Source: a virus
Direction: 5' to 3' (one strand)
Virus record (IMG/VR): IMGVR_UViG_3300030943_000020
Span: 1 to 60,360 of that record
DNA: 60,360 nt
Each line of letters opens with the position of its first letter. Position 1 is the stretch's first letter. The notes beneath the pieces are model-generated. The model saw only the letters and a program-made list of their open reading frames with translations, did not search any database and was not told the DNA's origin. This document shows, in pieces, positions 6,049-12,860 of the stretch. The translations under genes and the position numbers were made by a program.

Positions 6049-6953
6049 CAGGCACGCACCTTGGCCCTGCCACCACGGCGCGGTGAGCGGGTCACCCGAC
6101 GGTCCCGGGGCTTGGCCGGTGAGGTGTCCATCCGGGCCAAGTCCATGACCTCCAGCGGGTAGTCCTCGTGGTTGCGGATCACGAAGTCGGTGACCAGCTG
6201 AAACTCGGAGGTGGTCAGCTCGTCGGCCCACTCCCGCACCGGCAGGTCCTTGACCGTGTCGTAGATCCGCTTGGCCCCACGCTCGGAGGCCGGGGTGTAG
6301 TCGTCGGCGATGCCACGGTCGTCGACCATCTTGGACCACTCGGCTGCGGTGGTGATCGCCGCTGCTCCCGGGGTGCGGTAGTAGCGTTCCTCCTCGTCCT
6401 GCGCCGGGCCGTACAGGTCGTCGGCGTAGAGGCCGTAGCCGTCCTCCTCGACGTCACCGAAGGCGGAGAAGCGGCCCCTCTTCGACTTCTTGGTCTTCTT
6501 GCCGTAGCCGTCGGGGTTGTCCTTGGACCACGGGCCGTAGAAGCTGCCCGCCGTGCCCAGTGACAGGGTGGCCGACCAGATGCTCAGCAGGGTCTTGTGG
6601 TACTCGCTGGCCCGCTTGTACCGGGGGCTGATGCCGTCGGCTGCCTTGCGGTACTCGGAGGTCTCCTTGAAGTGGCGGTAGTCGATGTCCATGGTCGCGT
6701 TGGCCATGGCCAGACCGAAGGCCTCCTTGGTGCAGTAGAAGCGGCACGTGTAGTCGTGGCTCGGGGTCTGCACGACCTCGGAGTGTTCGAGGCCGAAGGG
6801 GTCCATGAAGTCAGCGATGAAGCGCTCCAGATGTTCGGTGAGCCGACCCCGGACCTGAAGGTCACGGATGCCAAGGGTGTGCTTGTCGTCTGCGTGATCC
6901 TTGGGATCGACAAGGACGGGCATCACCAGCGCGCCTGAGAGAAAGATCCACAT
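6048..6953 (-). CDS. Hypothetical protein (301 aa)
   Basis: ATG at 6951-6953 with AGGAGG seven bases upstream. The N-terminus (MWIFLSGALVMPVLVDPKDH) is mildly hydrophobic; the middle is Lys/Gly/Tyr-rich with acidic patches (DVEEDGYGLYADDLYG); the C-terminus is strongly basic (RDRRVTRSPRRGGRAKVRA), suggesting nucleic-acid binding. First gene of a three-gene operon controlled by 6999-7028. No family recognised. Confidence 0.7.
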   Translation of the reverse strand: MWIFLSGALVMPVLVDPKDHADDKHTLGIRDLQVRGRLTEHLERFIADFMDPFGLEHSEVVQTPSHDYTCRFYCTKEAFGLAMANATMDIDYRHFKETSEYRKAADGISPRYKRASEYHKTLLSIWSATLSLGTAGSFYGPWSKDNPDGYGKKTKKSKRGRFSAFGDVEEDGYGLYADDLYGPAQDEEERYYRTPGAAAITTAAEWSKMVDDRGIADDYTPASERGAKRIYDTVKDLPVREWADELTTSEFQLVTDFVIRNHEDYPLEVMDLARMDTSPAKPRDRRVTRSPRRGGRAKVRA

Positions 6954-6998
6954 GATTGCCTCCTGCTTGGGTAGTTCGTTGACCGGGTGTATGTCCTT

Positions 6999-7028
6999 AG
7001 CTTAGCCCATGTCCTTACCTAGTGTCAA
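6999..7028 (-). promoter_or_regulatory. Sigma70-type promoter with upstream operator
   Basis: Minus strand -35 TTGACA (7023-7028), 18-base spacer, -10 TAAGCT (6999-7004). The operator GTTTCAGGAAAC (7035-7046) lies 6 bases upstream of the -35, inside the last codons of the 7025-7393 gene. Confidence 0.8.
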
Positions 7029-7393
7029 GCCGGTGTTTCAGGAAACTCGTTCCAGCGCTTCTGGGAGGGGTGCTCCTCCAGCCACTTGGCCTTGACCAGC
7101 TCCCACTGTCGCAGGGCTTCACGGGCCTGCTCAGGGGTCGGTGGTACATACCTGACCTTGGACCTCTGGATGGTCACCAGAAGGTCGTGCAGCCAAGCCT
7201 CGTCCGCCTCATCCCACTCGTGGGGCGGAGTCCGGTCCATGCTGTAGCGCAGGGCGAAGGTGGCCTCCTTGAGGAAGCGCCGCTCGATCCCGGCTGGGGT
7301 CTCTGCGAGCAGCTGCTCGGCCTCCTCAGCAGTCCCGGTCCAGAGGATGAGCCCCCAGACGTTGGACCAGTGCGGACTGTCGAAGATGCTCAC
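7025..7393 (-). CDS. Hypothetical protein (122 aa)
   Basis: GTG at 7391-7393 overlaps the previous stop (GTGA). Mostly helical and charged (GTAEEAEQLLAETPAG; EQAREALRQWELVKAKWLEE). Last gene of the 8173-7025 operon. Its 3' end carries both the operator at 7035-7046 and part of the next promoter. Function unknown. Confidence 0.65.
   Translation of the reverse strand: MSIFDSPHWSNVWGLILWTGTAEEAEQLLAETPAGIERRFLKEATFALRYSMDRTPPHEWDEADEAWLHDLLVTIQRSKVRYVPPTPEQAREALRQWELVKAKWLEEHPSQKRWNEFPETPA
7035..7046. promoter_or_regulatory. Operator-like palindrome GTTTCAGGAAAC
   Basis: A perfect copy upstream of the 6999-7028 promoter. The identical 12-mer occurs at 54007-54018, inside a head-tail gene. Confidence 0.75.
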
Positions 7394-7770
7394 GGCGTTG
7401 ACTCCAGCAGGATGTCGCGGATGCGGGTGAGCTGGCTGAGGGACGCGCGAGCGTAGGCCTTGATGCCGTAGTTGGGAGTGATCCCGAGGGTGTTCAGCTC
7501 CTTGCGGATCTCCTCAGCGGCGGCGTACTCTGCCCACCTCTGCTCGGTATAGGCCGTGCGGGAAGAGCCGAACTGGACCCGCTCGTCACCACCAGCGATG
7601 GTGAAGGCGTGCTCACTCCACTTGTCTGCCTTGCCGGTGGAGCTGGCGTAGAAGTACACCCGGGAGACCCGGGTGACGATCAGCCGCTCGGCGTTCATCT
7701 TGCGGCCCATCTCGTCGTAGGCATAGATGACCTGCCCGACCTCCACGTGCATCTTGGGACCGTCGATCAT
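7390..7770 (-). CDS. Hypothetical protein (126 aa)
   Basis: ATG at 7768-7770. The N-terminal half looks like a small beta-barrel (GQVIYAYDEMGRKMNAERLIVTRVSRVYFYASS); the C-terminal half is helical. Middle gene of a three-gene operon. Function unknown. Confidence 0.65.
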   Translation of the reverse strand: MIDGPKMHVEVGQVIYAYDEMGRKMNAERLIVTRVSRVYFYASSTGKADKWSEHAFTIAGGDERVQFGSSRTAYTEQRWAEYAAAEEIRKELNTLGITPNYGIKAYARASLSQLTRIRDILLESTP

Positions 7771-7771
7771 G

Positions 7772-8173
7772 TCAGCCCACCAGCCGGGGGTTGAGGACCT
7801 CGGGGCCGTCGTAGTCGAGTGCCAGCAGGAACTTGTTCAGCATCGAGGCGTAGACGTCGGTCAGCTGGAAGTGGATGGAGTCCCCCACCACGGTGCGGCG
7901 GGCGGCGTAGCGCACGTCGATGTCGTACAGGTCGCTGCTGTTGAGGGTGATCGTGACCCGCATGAGCCGGGCGGAAGAGCCCCGGGTGCCATCCTTGCGG
8001 AAGGCGAGGATCTTGGCGAGGAAGGTGAGGCCGGGGGCGTAGGTGTCGTCCCCTCCCGGGCGGGTGCCGATGCAGCCCATCTGGTGAGCCCCGAGGGACA
8101 TCAGGATGCACGCAGAGATCTGACGGTAGATCTCGCGGGAGACGACGTCTGCGGGGGTAGCGGTTGCGTTCAT
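7772..8173 (-). CDS. Hypothetical protein (133 aa)
   Basis: ATG at 8171-8173 overlaps the TGA of the 8170-8466 gene (ATGA) and is also served by its own promoter (8180-8208). It begins MNATATPADVVSREIYRQ and has a basic beta-rich middle (RLMRVTITLNSSDLYDIDVRY). Function unknown. Confidence 0.65.
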   Translation of the reverse strand: MNATATPADVVSREIYRQISACILMSLGAHQMGCIGTRPGGDDTYAPGLTFLAKILAFRKDGTRGSSARLMRVTITLNSSDLYDIDVRYAARRTVVGDSIHFQLTDVYASMLNKFLLALDYDGPEVLNPRLVG

Positions 8174-8466
8174 GTCTCTATCTTAGGACTAGTGGTGGTT
8201 GGTGTCAAGTCGTTTTCGGAAACGAGTATCAACTCTCTGGGCAGTCGGTAGATGGTGCGAGGCCAGTCCGGTCTGCCTGCCGTCAGCGCGATGATCAGGG
8301 AGCCGGTGGGGAACAGCCGACCGTACAGCCGCACCGGGTGGTAGTGGGCGGTGAAGGGCTGGGCGATGCGACACCGGGTCCAGCGACCTCCGATCTTGGC
8401 CTCGACCATGGTGCCCACCAGAGGCCACCAGTCGGCCTCCGCAGCGGATGCGGGAAGCTCAGCCAT
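8170..8466 (-). CDS. Hypothetical protein (98 aa)
   Basis: ATG at 8464-8466. Aromatic and basic (ADWWPLVGTMVEAKIGGRW; TIYRLPRELILV), probably a small beta-barrel fold. Its last codons contain the promoter 8180-8208 and the operator 8212-8223, so control elements and protein share sequence. Confidence 0.65.
   Translation of the reverse strand: MAELPASAAEADWWPLVGTMVEAKIGGRWTRCRIAQPFTAHYHPVRLYGRLFPTGSLIIALTAGRPDWPRTIYRLPRELILVSENDLTPTTTSPKIET
8180..8208 (-). promoter_or_regulatory. Sigma70-type promoter with adjacent operator
   Basis: Minus strand -35 TTGACA (8203-8208), 17-base spacer, -10 TAAGAT (8180-8185). GTTTTCGGAAAC (8212-8223) starts 3 bases upstream of the -35. Confidence 0.85.
8212..8223. 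promoter_or_regulatory. Operator-like palindrome GTTTTCGGAAAC
   Basis: A perfect copy next to the -35 of the 8180-8208 promoter. The same 12-mer on the opposite strand occurs at 10869 and 27352. Confidence 0.75.
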
Positions 8467-8851
8467 TGTCCTCAGCCGCACGGCGGGCCCTGATCTCATC
8501 GGCCTTCTGGAGGATGGTCTCCTCGTTCCGCTGCTTGGTCCGAGCAGTGGCCGCACGCCGGATGCGGGTGCGGTCGAGGATCTCCTGCCGGGCTCCGGGG
8601 AGCCACGGGCCGGTGAACGTGAAGGAGTACCTGTGGTGGTCCTCCCGCTCCTCGGTGAACCACTCGCGGTAGTCACTGGGCTCGGTCTCTCCCGCCCCGT
8701 TCGGCTGGCCACCCTCGCGGTCGCACTCGATGCGCCAACCGGTACTGGTGGAGATGGACGTGACGGAGGAGTAGAGGTCGTTCATCGTCAGGGCCAGCTC
8801 CACCAATGCGGGGAGCTGTGCCTTGGCCTCGGCGAAGTCGTTGTCAGTCAC
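8459..8851 (-). CDS. Hypothetical protein (130 aa)
   Basis: GTG start at 8849-8851, chosen because GAGGAG lies four bases upstream and it closely follows the previous stop. Acidic N-terminus (VTDNDFAEAKAQLPAL), basic helical C-terminus (TRIRRAATARTKQRNEETI). Function unknown. Confidence 0.65.
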   Translation of the reverse strand: MTDNDFAEAKAQLPALVELALTMNDLYSSVTSISTSTGWRIECDREGGQPNGAGETEPSDYREWFTEEREDHHRYSFTFTGPWLPGARQEILDRTRIRRAATARTKQRNEETILQKADEIRARRAAEDNG

Positions 8852-9122
8852 GAAGCTCCTCGATCCGGGAGTACTGCTCCAGCATGGCGCGGCGCTCCTT
8901 CTCCAGAGCGACCGGGTCGATCCCGAGGAACTCCATGACCAATGAGTCGGAGGTCGCCCGAGCGGGGGTGAACATCTCGTCGCGGAAGCCGTCGAACTTG
9001 GCCCACTCACCGATGGACATCCGCTTGGTGCCGTTGAGCCACGCGACGAACTCGTTGATGGCATCCCGGGCTTCGGCGTTATCGGAGAGCTTGTCGCTCA
9101 GGGGGTACTGGGAATCAGCCAT
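8844..9122 (-). CDS. Hypothetical protein (92 aa)
   Basis: ATG at 9120-9122, overlapping the previous stop by 8 bases. Predicted helical and acidic (MADSQYPLSDKLSDNAEARD ... KERRAMLEQYSRIEELRD). Second gene of the 9420-8170 operon. No family recognised. Confidence 0.65.
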   Translation of the reverse strand: MADSQYPLSDKLSDNAEARDAINEFVAWLNGTKRMSIGEWAKFDGFRDEMFTPARATSDSLVMEFLGIDPVALEKERRAMLEQYSRIEELRD

Positions 9123-9420
9123 GGTTCAGCGCCCACGTCGCCATCAGCTCCAGCTCGCGGGGCCACATCGGCATGGCCGTGCGCCCTGAGGCTGCGATGT
9201 CCTCGTACAGGGCGTCCCTGTCGACAGCATGGCCGCAGGCCAGTGAGGCGAGCAGGCTGCCGACCGTGCCGGAGGACTGCCACCACGCTGCGATGGTGCG
9301 GGCTACCGCATCGGACAGCTCACCGTTCTCCGTGGTGGCTGTGCCGTCGATGACGGTAAGGATCTCCGCCCGCACCTCTTCGGCGCTGAGCGGGGGCTCC
9401 GTGATCTGGATGGTGGCCAT
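9115..9420 (-). CDS. Hypothetical protein (101 aa)
   Basis: ATG at 9418-9420 with AAGGAA upstream. Starts MATIQITEPPLSAEEVRAEI; mostly helical and Ala-rich. First gene behind the promoter 9461-9489. No family recognised. Confidence 0.65.
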   Translation of the reverse strand: MATIQITEPPLSAEEVRAEILTVIDGTATTENGELSDAVARTIAAWWQSSGTVGSLLASLACGHAVDRDALYEDIAASGRTAMPMWPRELELMATWALNHG

Positions 9421-9460
9421 AGGTTCCTTCTGTCGTGCAAGCTGACCGCTTGATGTCTCT

Positions 9461-9489
9461 AGCTTAGGCCATGGCTGGTCCAGAGTCAA
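9461..9489 (-). promoter_or_regulatory. Sigma70-type promoter without an operator
   Basis: Minus strand -35 TTGACT (9484-9489), 17-base spacer, -10 TAAGCT (9461-9466), then the shared leader box AAGCGGTCA. Unlike the other left-arm promoters there is no GTTTYNNGAAAC nearby, so it may escape the shared control. Confidence 0.8.
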
Positions 9490-9509
9490 CTAGGCCAGCC
9501 ATTCTCGCT

Positions 9510-9758
9510 CTACTGCGTGGCCCGAGGGTGCCTCTCGAAGGTGATGTGGATGTCGTCACTCGCCAGCCGTGCCGCGTCGAACTCGGCGAACGCACCGGGA
9601 TCGTTGACTGACATCGTGATCTCCCCGGACGGCGTGGCAGTGGCCCACTCCTTGTTCGCTCCGTTGGCGTAGGACGGGCGCAACCTGACCGTGCCCTGAT
9701 CATCCCGGCCTGCGAACTTGGTGACCTCGGCAACAAAGAACCTCGCGGTGATGGCCAT
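9510..9758 (-). CDS. Hypothetical protein (82 aa)
   Basis: ATG at 9756-9758 (MAITARFFVAEVTKFAG). Compact beta-rich protein with SGEITMSVNDPGAFAEF. Upstream lies a 125-base stretch (9759-9883) with no gene and no clear promoter; a weak GATATT-like element near 9852 is all that is seen. Function unknown. Confidence 0.65.
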   Translation of the reverse strand: MAITARFFVAEVTKFAGRDDQGTVRLRPSYANGANKEWATATPSGEITMSVNDPGAFAEFDAARLASDDIHITFERHPRATQ

Positions 9759-9883
9759 GGTGTCTTCTCTCTGTGTGGGGACGCAGTCGCGTCCGGTGTG
9801 GACAGCGGCTGCGAGCACCCTCTCTGGGGTCACCCGACCAAAGCCAACAATATCAGCATGGGACTCTGACCACTTCGTCCTGA

Positions 9884-10489
9884 TCACACGCAGTCGGTGT
9901 CTGCGAGCAGGTCCGGAGGATGGTCGGGCTTCCTGATGGAGGTCCACGGAGGAACGACAACAGGGACAGACACGGTCGCGGGATGCCCCGGTGTGGCCAC
10001 AACCTGCTCGGCCTGCGCGACAGTGCCCTCCAAGATGACCCGGTCGTACTCCTCGGTGTTCTCCGGGTAGAAGAGCCTGCCCAGCAGCTGGGCGTCGTAG
10101 CGCTCCTGCTGCTCTGGTGTGAGGTCCTTGCGGGAGACGACCCGGGGCTGGAGCACCTCCTCATCGGAGACCGGCTTGAGGTCCAGCTCGGCGTTGTTCA
10201 GGGAGATGGCTCCGATGGGCATCCCCAGCAGCTGCTGGAGGATGAAGTCGACGTTGTCCACCACGGCGTAGCGGGGACGCCACGGGCCCCCCAGAAGCGT
10301 CTCCCGGGCCTGCCCCATGGTGATGATCTGGTTGGGCTGGAGAGTGATCCCCAGCTTGGTGGCCATCCTCTTGGCGAGAGCGCACTGCGCGAGGTTGGGC
10401 ACGACCATGACGGCGTCGGGGTCGGCCAGCAGCTTCACCATCTCGTGGGTCTTGCCACCCATCCGGGGCCTGATCACGACGCGGATCAC
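9884..10489 (-). CDS. P-loop NTPase-like protein (201 aa)
   Basis: GTG at 10487-10489 with AAGGAG five bases upstream, overlapping the previous stop (GTGA). A Walker A motif sits at the N-terminus (IRPRMGGKTHEM), with a plausible Walker B (RYAVVDNVDF). The fold is probably a minimal RecA-like ATPase core; the last 80 residues are Pro/Gln-rich. Short helicase-like or DNA-handling ATPases look like this, but no subfamily is recognised. Confidence 0.65.
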   Translation of the reverse strand: MIRVVIRPRMGGKTHEMVKLLADPDAVMVVPNLAQCALAKRMATKLGITLQPNQIITMGQARETLLGGPWRPRYAVVDNVDFILQQLLGMPIGAISLNNAELDLKPVSDEEVLQPRVVSRKDLTPEQQERYDAQLLGRLFYPENTEEYDRVILEGTVAQAEQVVATPGHPATVSVPVVVPPWTSIRKPDHPPDLLADTDCV

Positions 10490-10809
10490 GGCTTCTCCTT
10501 TTCAGAATCATCTTCGGTGGGGACGGTGATCATGTACTGGCCGTCGAGCCGGATCCACTGCTCAGCGGAGTCAAGCAGTGGGGCAGCGCAGATCGTGCCC
10601 CGGCGCAGGTCCCTGTCCGACAGCTGGGCTTCCCGGTACACCATGGTCACGTTCGCGGCGGTGAGGATGCCCACCTTGCCGTCGTCGAGGAGGACCTTCA
10701 TGGTCAGGCCTGCGCCCCGGATCGGAGGCTGGGCGGAGACGAAGCCCTGCGGCAGGTGGGAGTCACGACGGTGCAGCTGAGCGGCCTCGAAGCCCTCGTC
10801 CACGGCCAT
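10486..10809 (-). CDS. Hypothetical protein (107 aa)
   Basis: ATG at 10807-10809, which is also the last base region of the MazG-like gene. Begins MAVDEGFEAAQLHRRDSHLP and ends in a charged tail (EDDSEKEKP). Function unknown. Confidence 0.6.
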   Translation of the reverse strand: MAVDEGFEAAQLHRRDSHLPQGFVSAQPPIRGAGLTMKVLLDDGKVGILTAANVTMVYREAQLSDRDLRRGTICAAPLLDSAEQWIRLDGQYMITVPTEDDSEKEKP

Positions 10810-11309
10810 CAGGAGAAGTCCACATCGGGGAAGCTCAGTGACAGATCAATCTCGGTGGTGGTCAACTCGTTTCCGAAAACGGGCTGCTCGAACCCTGCGT
10901 CCTCCTTGACGTGGGAGACGGTGCCGTCCGGGTTCTTGGCCCACGTCCGGGCGAGGTTGATCAGCAGCTTCTCCTGCACGGCGTGCGCGAGGTCCTCCAT
11001 GGTGTAGCCCTCGTAGGTCAGCTGGGTGGCCACCACGATGAGCACGTCGGCAGCTTCCTTCAGCTTGGCGTCGGTGTCGTGCTCGGCCTCAAGGAACTCC
11101 GCGACCTCCTCGGCCAGCTTCAGCTCCGGCTGGGTCTTGGAGAGGGTGGAGAACAGCGAGGTCCACTCCACCAGCGTCTTCTGGACGGAGTCCCATACGG
11201 TGAGGCGGCTGATCTTGGCAGCCACCGCATCAGCGACCTCATTGGCGAAGTCGTCAGGGGGCGTGATCACGAGGTTGATGGTGGCCGCTGTGGGCTCGAA
11301 CTTAGACAT
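10809..11309 (-). CDS. MazG-like nucleotide pyrophosphohydrolase
   Basis: 166 residues. ATG at 11307-11309, chosen over an upstream GTG because it lies exactly at the predicted transcription start (leaderless). The four-helix MazG signature is visible: LKLAEEVAEFLEAE supplies the ExxE pair and LKEAADVLIVVATQ the distal ExxD, followed by the usual helix with LAHAVQEKLLINLARTW. Such enzymes hydrolyse (d)NTPs or (p)ppGpp; phage copies may reset the host stringent state or clean the nucleotide pool. The substrate cannot be read here. A perfect palindrome lies inside the gene (10869-10880). Confidence 0.8.
   Translation of the reverse strand: MSKFEPTAATINLVITPPDDFANEVADAVAAKISRLTVWDSVQKTLVEWTSLFSTLSKTQPELKLAEEVAEFLEAEHDTDAKLKEAADVLIVVATQLTYEGYTMEDLAHAVQEKLLINLARTWAKNPDGTVSHVKEDAGFEQPVFGNELTTTEIDLSLSFPDVDFS
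10869..10880. repeat. Intragenic GTTTYNNGAAAC palindrome
   Basis: Minus strand GTTTTCGGAAAC, a perfect copy inside the MazG-like gene, away from any promoter seen. Confidence 0.7.
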
Positions 11310-11314
11310 ACCTG

Positions 11315-11343
11315 TTGATACGCCCTTCCCGGAAGGATTCACA
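11315..11343 (-). promoter_or_regulatory. Second-class promoter (GGCG-TATCAA), leaderless MazG transcript
   Basis: Minus strand -10 TATCAA (11315-11320) preceded by GGCG. A 17-base spacer leads to TGTGAA (11338-11343) as a weak -35. The ATG begins 6 bases after the -10, where transcription should start. Confidence 0.6.
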
Positions 11344-11354
11344 AGTTAGGGTCA

Positions 11355-11513
11355 ATGTCGATCTTTACAGGCATGTGCAACAACCACGGAACCCCCGCCT
11401 GTGGATGGACCCTCGTCTGCTGCCAGAAGGCAGGACACCCCGGCACTCATCAGGCTTACTGGGCAGATCGACTCTGGGAGTGGGCCAACCCACCCCTGCT
11501 CGTTAGGCCCTGA
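11355..11513 (+). CDS. Small Cys/His-rich protein (52 aa), plus strand
   Basis: ATG 11355-11357 to TGA 11511-11513. One of only two plus-strand genes. The peptide starts MSIFTGMCNNHG and holds four Cys and several His in a zinc-finger-like spacing (CNNHG ... ACGW ... VCCQKAGHPGTH), followed by a Trp-rich end (YWADRLWEWANP). The order of residues does not look like shadow coding, since the opposite strand carries no gene here. It is divergent from MazG and convergent with the lysin, ending in the hairpin at 11507-11544. Confidence 0.55.
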   Translation: MSIFTGMCNNHGTPACGWTLVCCQKAGHPGTHQAYWADRLWEWANPPLLVRP

Positions 11514-11544
11514 CTCCGCTAGGGGGGGATAGGGAAGTCAGGGC
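11507..11544. terminator. Hairpin between convergent genes, probably bidirectional
   Basis: 9-bp perfect stem: GCCCTGACT (11507-11515) and AGTCAGGGC (11536-11544), with a 20-base loop containing seven G. It lies between the plus-strand small gene and the end of the lysin, so it could stop both transcripts. Confidence 0.65.
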
Positions 11545-11556
11545 TTGCTGTCGAGT

Positions 11557-12825
11557 CTACTTGACTGGCAGGGTCAGGTTGGCCAGCATCCCGTCGTGAT
11601 CACTGGCCTTGGTCTCGTGCTCACTGCCCCCTGTGCGGTCGCTCAGGCCCCTCACGAACACGAAGTCGAGGTGCTGTACCCCCGGCTTGTCGTAGGTGTC
11701 CACGTAGGGCGTGACGAGCTTGTAGCCCGCCTTCTCCATCTGGGCCCGTGCAGTCGCGGTGGACCAATCCCCACCCACTGCCACACGGGGGTACTTGGCC
11801 AGCTTGGCGATGACCTTGTCGATGTCGTTCTTCTTGCCAAGAGCCTTGTGCGCGTCGGTGCCACCGATGGCGTCGTTGGGCCGGATGTGGACGGAGGCGG
11901 CGACGAAGGTGTTGCCGTTCTTCTTGCTGGTCAGCTCGGTGCCGATCATGCCGTGGTACGGAGTTCCGAAGTCGACCTCGATCCGGTCACCGTGCTCGTA
12001 CTTGCCCGGGTACCAGAAGATGGCCACGGTGTTGAGGGGGAAGACCAGCATGTCGGTGGTTGCCCTGATCTCGTCCCGCTGGTCCTCATCGACCTCCTGA
12101 CCTGCCAGCACGGACACACCAAGGACATCGTCCACGAACATGGCGTCAGCAGCGTCAGAGCCACCGCCGAAGCGCTGGAGCTGGGCGTTGTAGGTCCCGA
12201 ACCTGAAGTCCACCGGCTGGGGGCCCGTGGGCGTGACCACCGGAGGCACCACGACCACCGGAGGGATGACCACCGGGACCTTGGCAGCGAGCAGGGCGGA
12301 CCACGTGAGGGGACCATCGATGCCGTCGTCGTCGAGCCCGACCGACTTCTGGAACTGCCTTAGGGTCATGCCCAGAGCCTTGAGCCGGGCAGTGAGGTCG
12401 GCGGCGCGGTGCTTGTCGAGGGAGGCCTTGTACTCGAAGTGCCAGCGCTCACTGGGCACCGAGCGGTAGAAGCCGTACTCGTTGATCCGGAGCTTCTCCC
12501 CCGCCTTGGGCTTGCTCGATCCGACGCCACCCTTGCAGGCCCACGCGTGCGCCGCACTGGGGGCGTACTTGCCCGCCGTGGTGGTGTGCATGTCGAAGGC
12601 CCGCTGATCGATGTGGGGAGCTGTCCAGCTCGGCTTGGCCGCGAGCGGACCACCGTGGTGCAGGTAGTTGTCCCTCAGCTGGGCCTGCTCGTTCCAGCTC
12701 CTCTGGAAGACGTCGACCCCGCCCTTGGGCATCCCGCCCTTGATCGCTCGCAGGTAAGCGGCTGCCACGTCGCCCCGCAGGGTGTGTCCGGAGGTGTCGA
12801 CGGAAGCATAACGAGAGACGGTCAT
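11557..12825 (-). CDS. Endolysin: VanY peptidase + PG-binding + EEP nuclease domain
   Basis: 422 residues, ATG at 12823-12825. Residues about 30-140 form an M15/VanY-type peptidase with zinc ligands H71 and D78 (HIDQRAFDM) and H129 (ERWHFEY). Residues about 141-182 (MTLRQFQKSVGLDDDGIDG) are a peptidoglycan-binding repeat. A Pro/Val linker (183-203) leads to an endonuclease/exonuclease/phosphatase (DNase I-like) domain with its motifs: N213 (TYNAQ), E244 (GQEVDE), H313 (SVHIRP), D353 (GGDWS), D387 (LDFVFVRG) and H410 (SDHDG). The fusion suggests one protein that cuts wall peptides and a phosphodiester or phosphate ester substrate, for example released host DNA. The individual domain calls are strong; the combined role is inferred. 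Confidence 0.85.
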   Translation of the reverse strand: MTVSRYASVDTSGHTLRGDVAAAYLRAIKGGMPKGGVDVFQRSWNEQAQLRDNYLHHGGPLAAKPSWTAPHIDQRAFDMHTTTAGKYAPSAAHAWACKGGVGSSKPKAGEKLRINEYGFYRSVPSERWHFEYKASLDKHRAADLTARLKALGMTLRQFQKSVGLDDDGIDGPLTWSALLAAKVPVVIPPVVVVPPVVTPTGPQPVDFRFGTYNAQLQRFGGGSDAADAMFVDDVLGVSVLAGQEVDEDQRDEIRATTDMLVFPLNTVAIFWYPGKYEHGDRIEVDFGTPYHGMIGTELTSKKNGNTFVAASVHIRPNDAIGGTDAHKALGKKNDIDKVIAKLAKYPRVAVGGDWSTATARAQMEKAGYKLVTPYVDTYDKPGVQHLDFVFVRGLSDRTGGSEHETKASDHDGMLANLTLPVK

Positions 12826-12848
12826 GTCCCAGAAGATCGACCTGTCGC

Positions 12849-12854
12849 TAATCT
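12849..12854 (+). promoter_or_regulatory. Possible -10 element for the plus-strand spike gene
   Basis: TAATCT lies 6 bases before the ATG at 12861, a geometry expected for a leaderless transcript. No convincing -35 is seen. Only 35 bases separate the divergent lysin and spike starts. Confidence 0.35.
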
Positions 12855-12860
12855 GAGCCC

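Noticed and set aside
8459-9064. Longer version of the 8459-8851 gene starting at 9064
   Set aside because: The added part is Ser/Arg-rich shadow coding over the neighbouring gene; the GTG at 8851 has a good ribosome site.
9759-9883. Promoter search in the 125-base gap
   Set aside because: Only a weak GATATT-like element with wrong spacing to any -35 was found.
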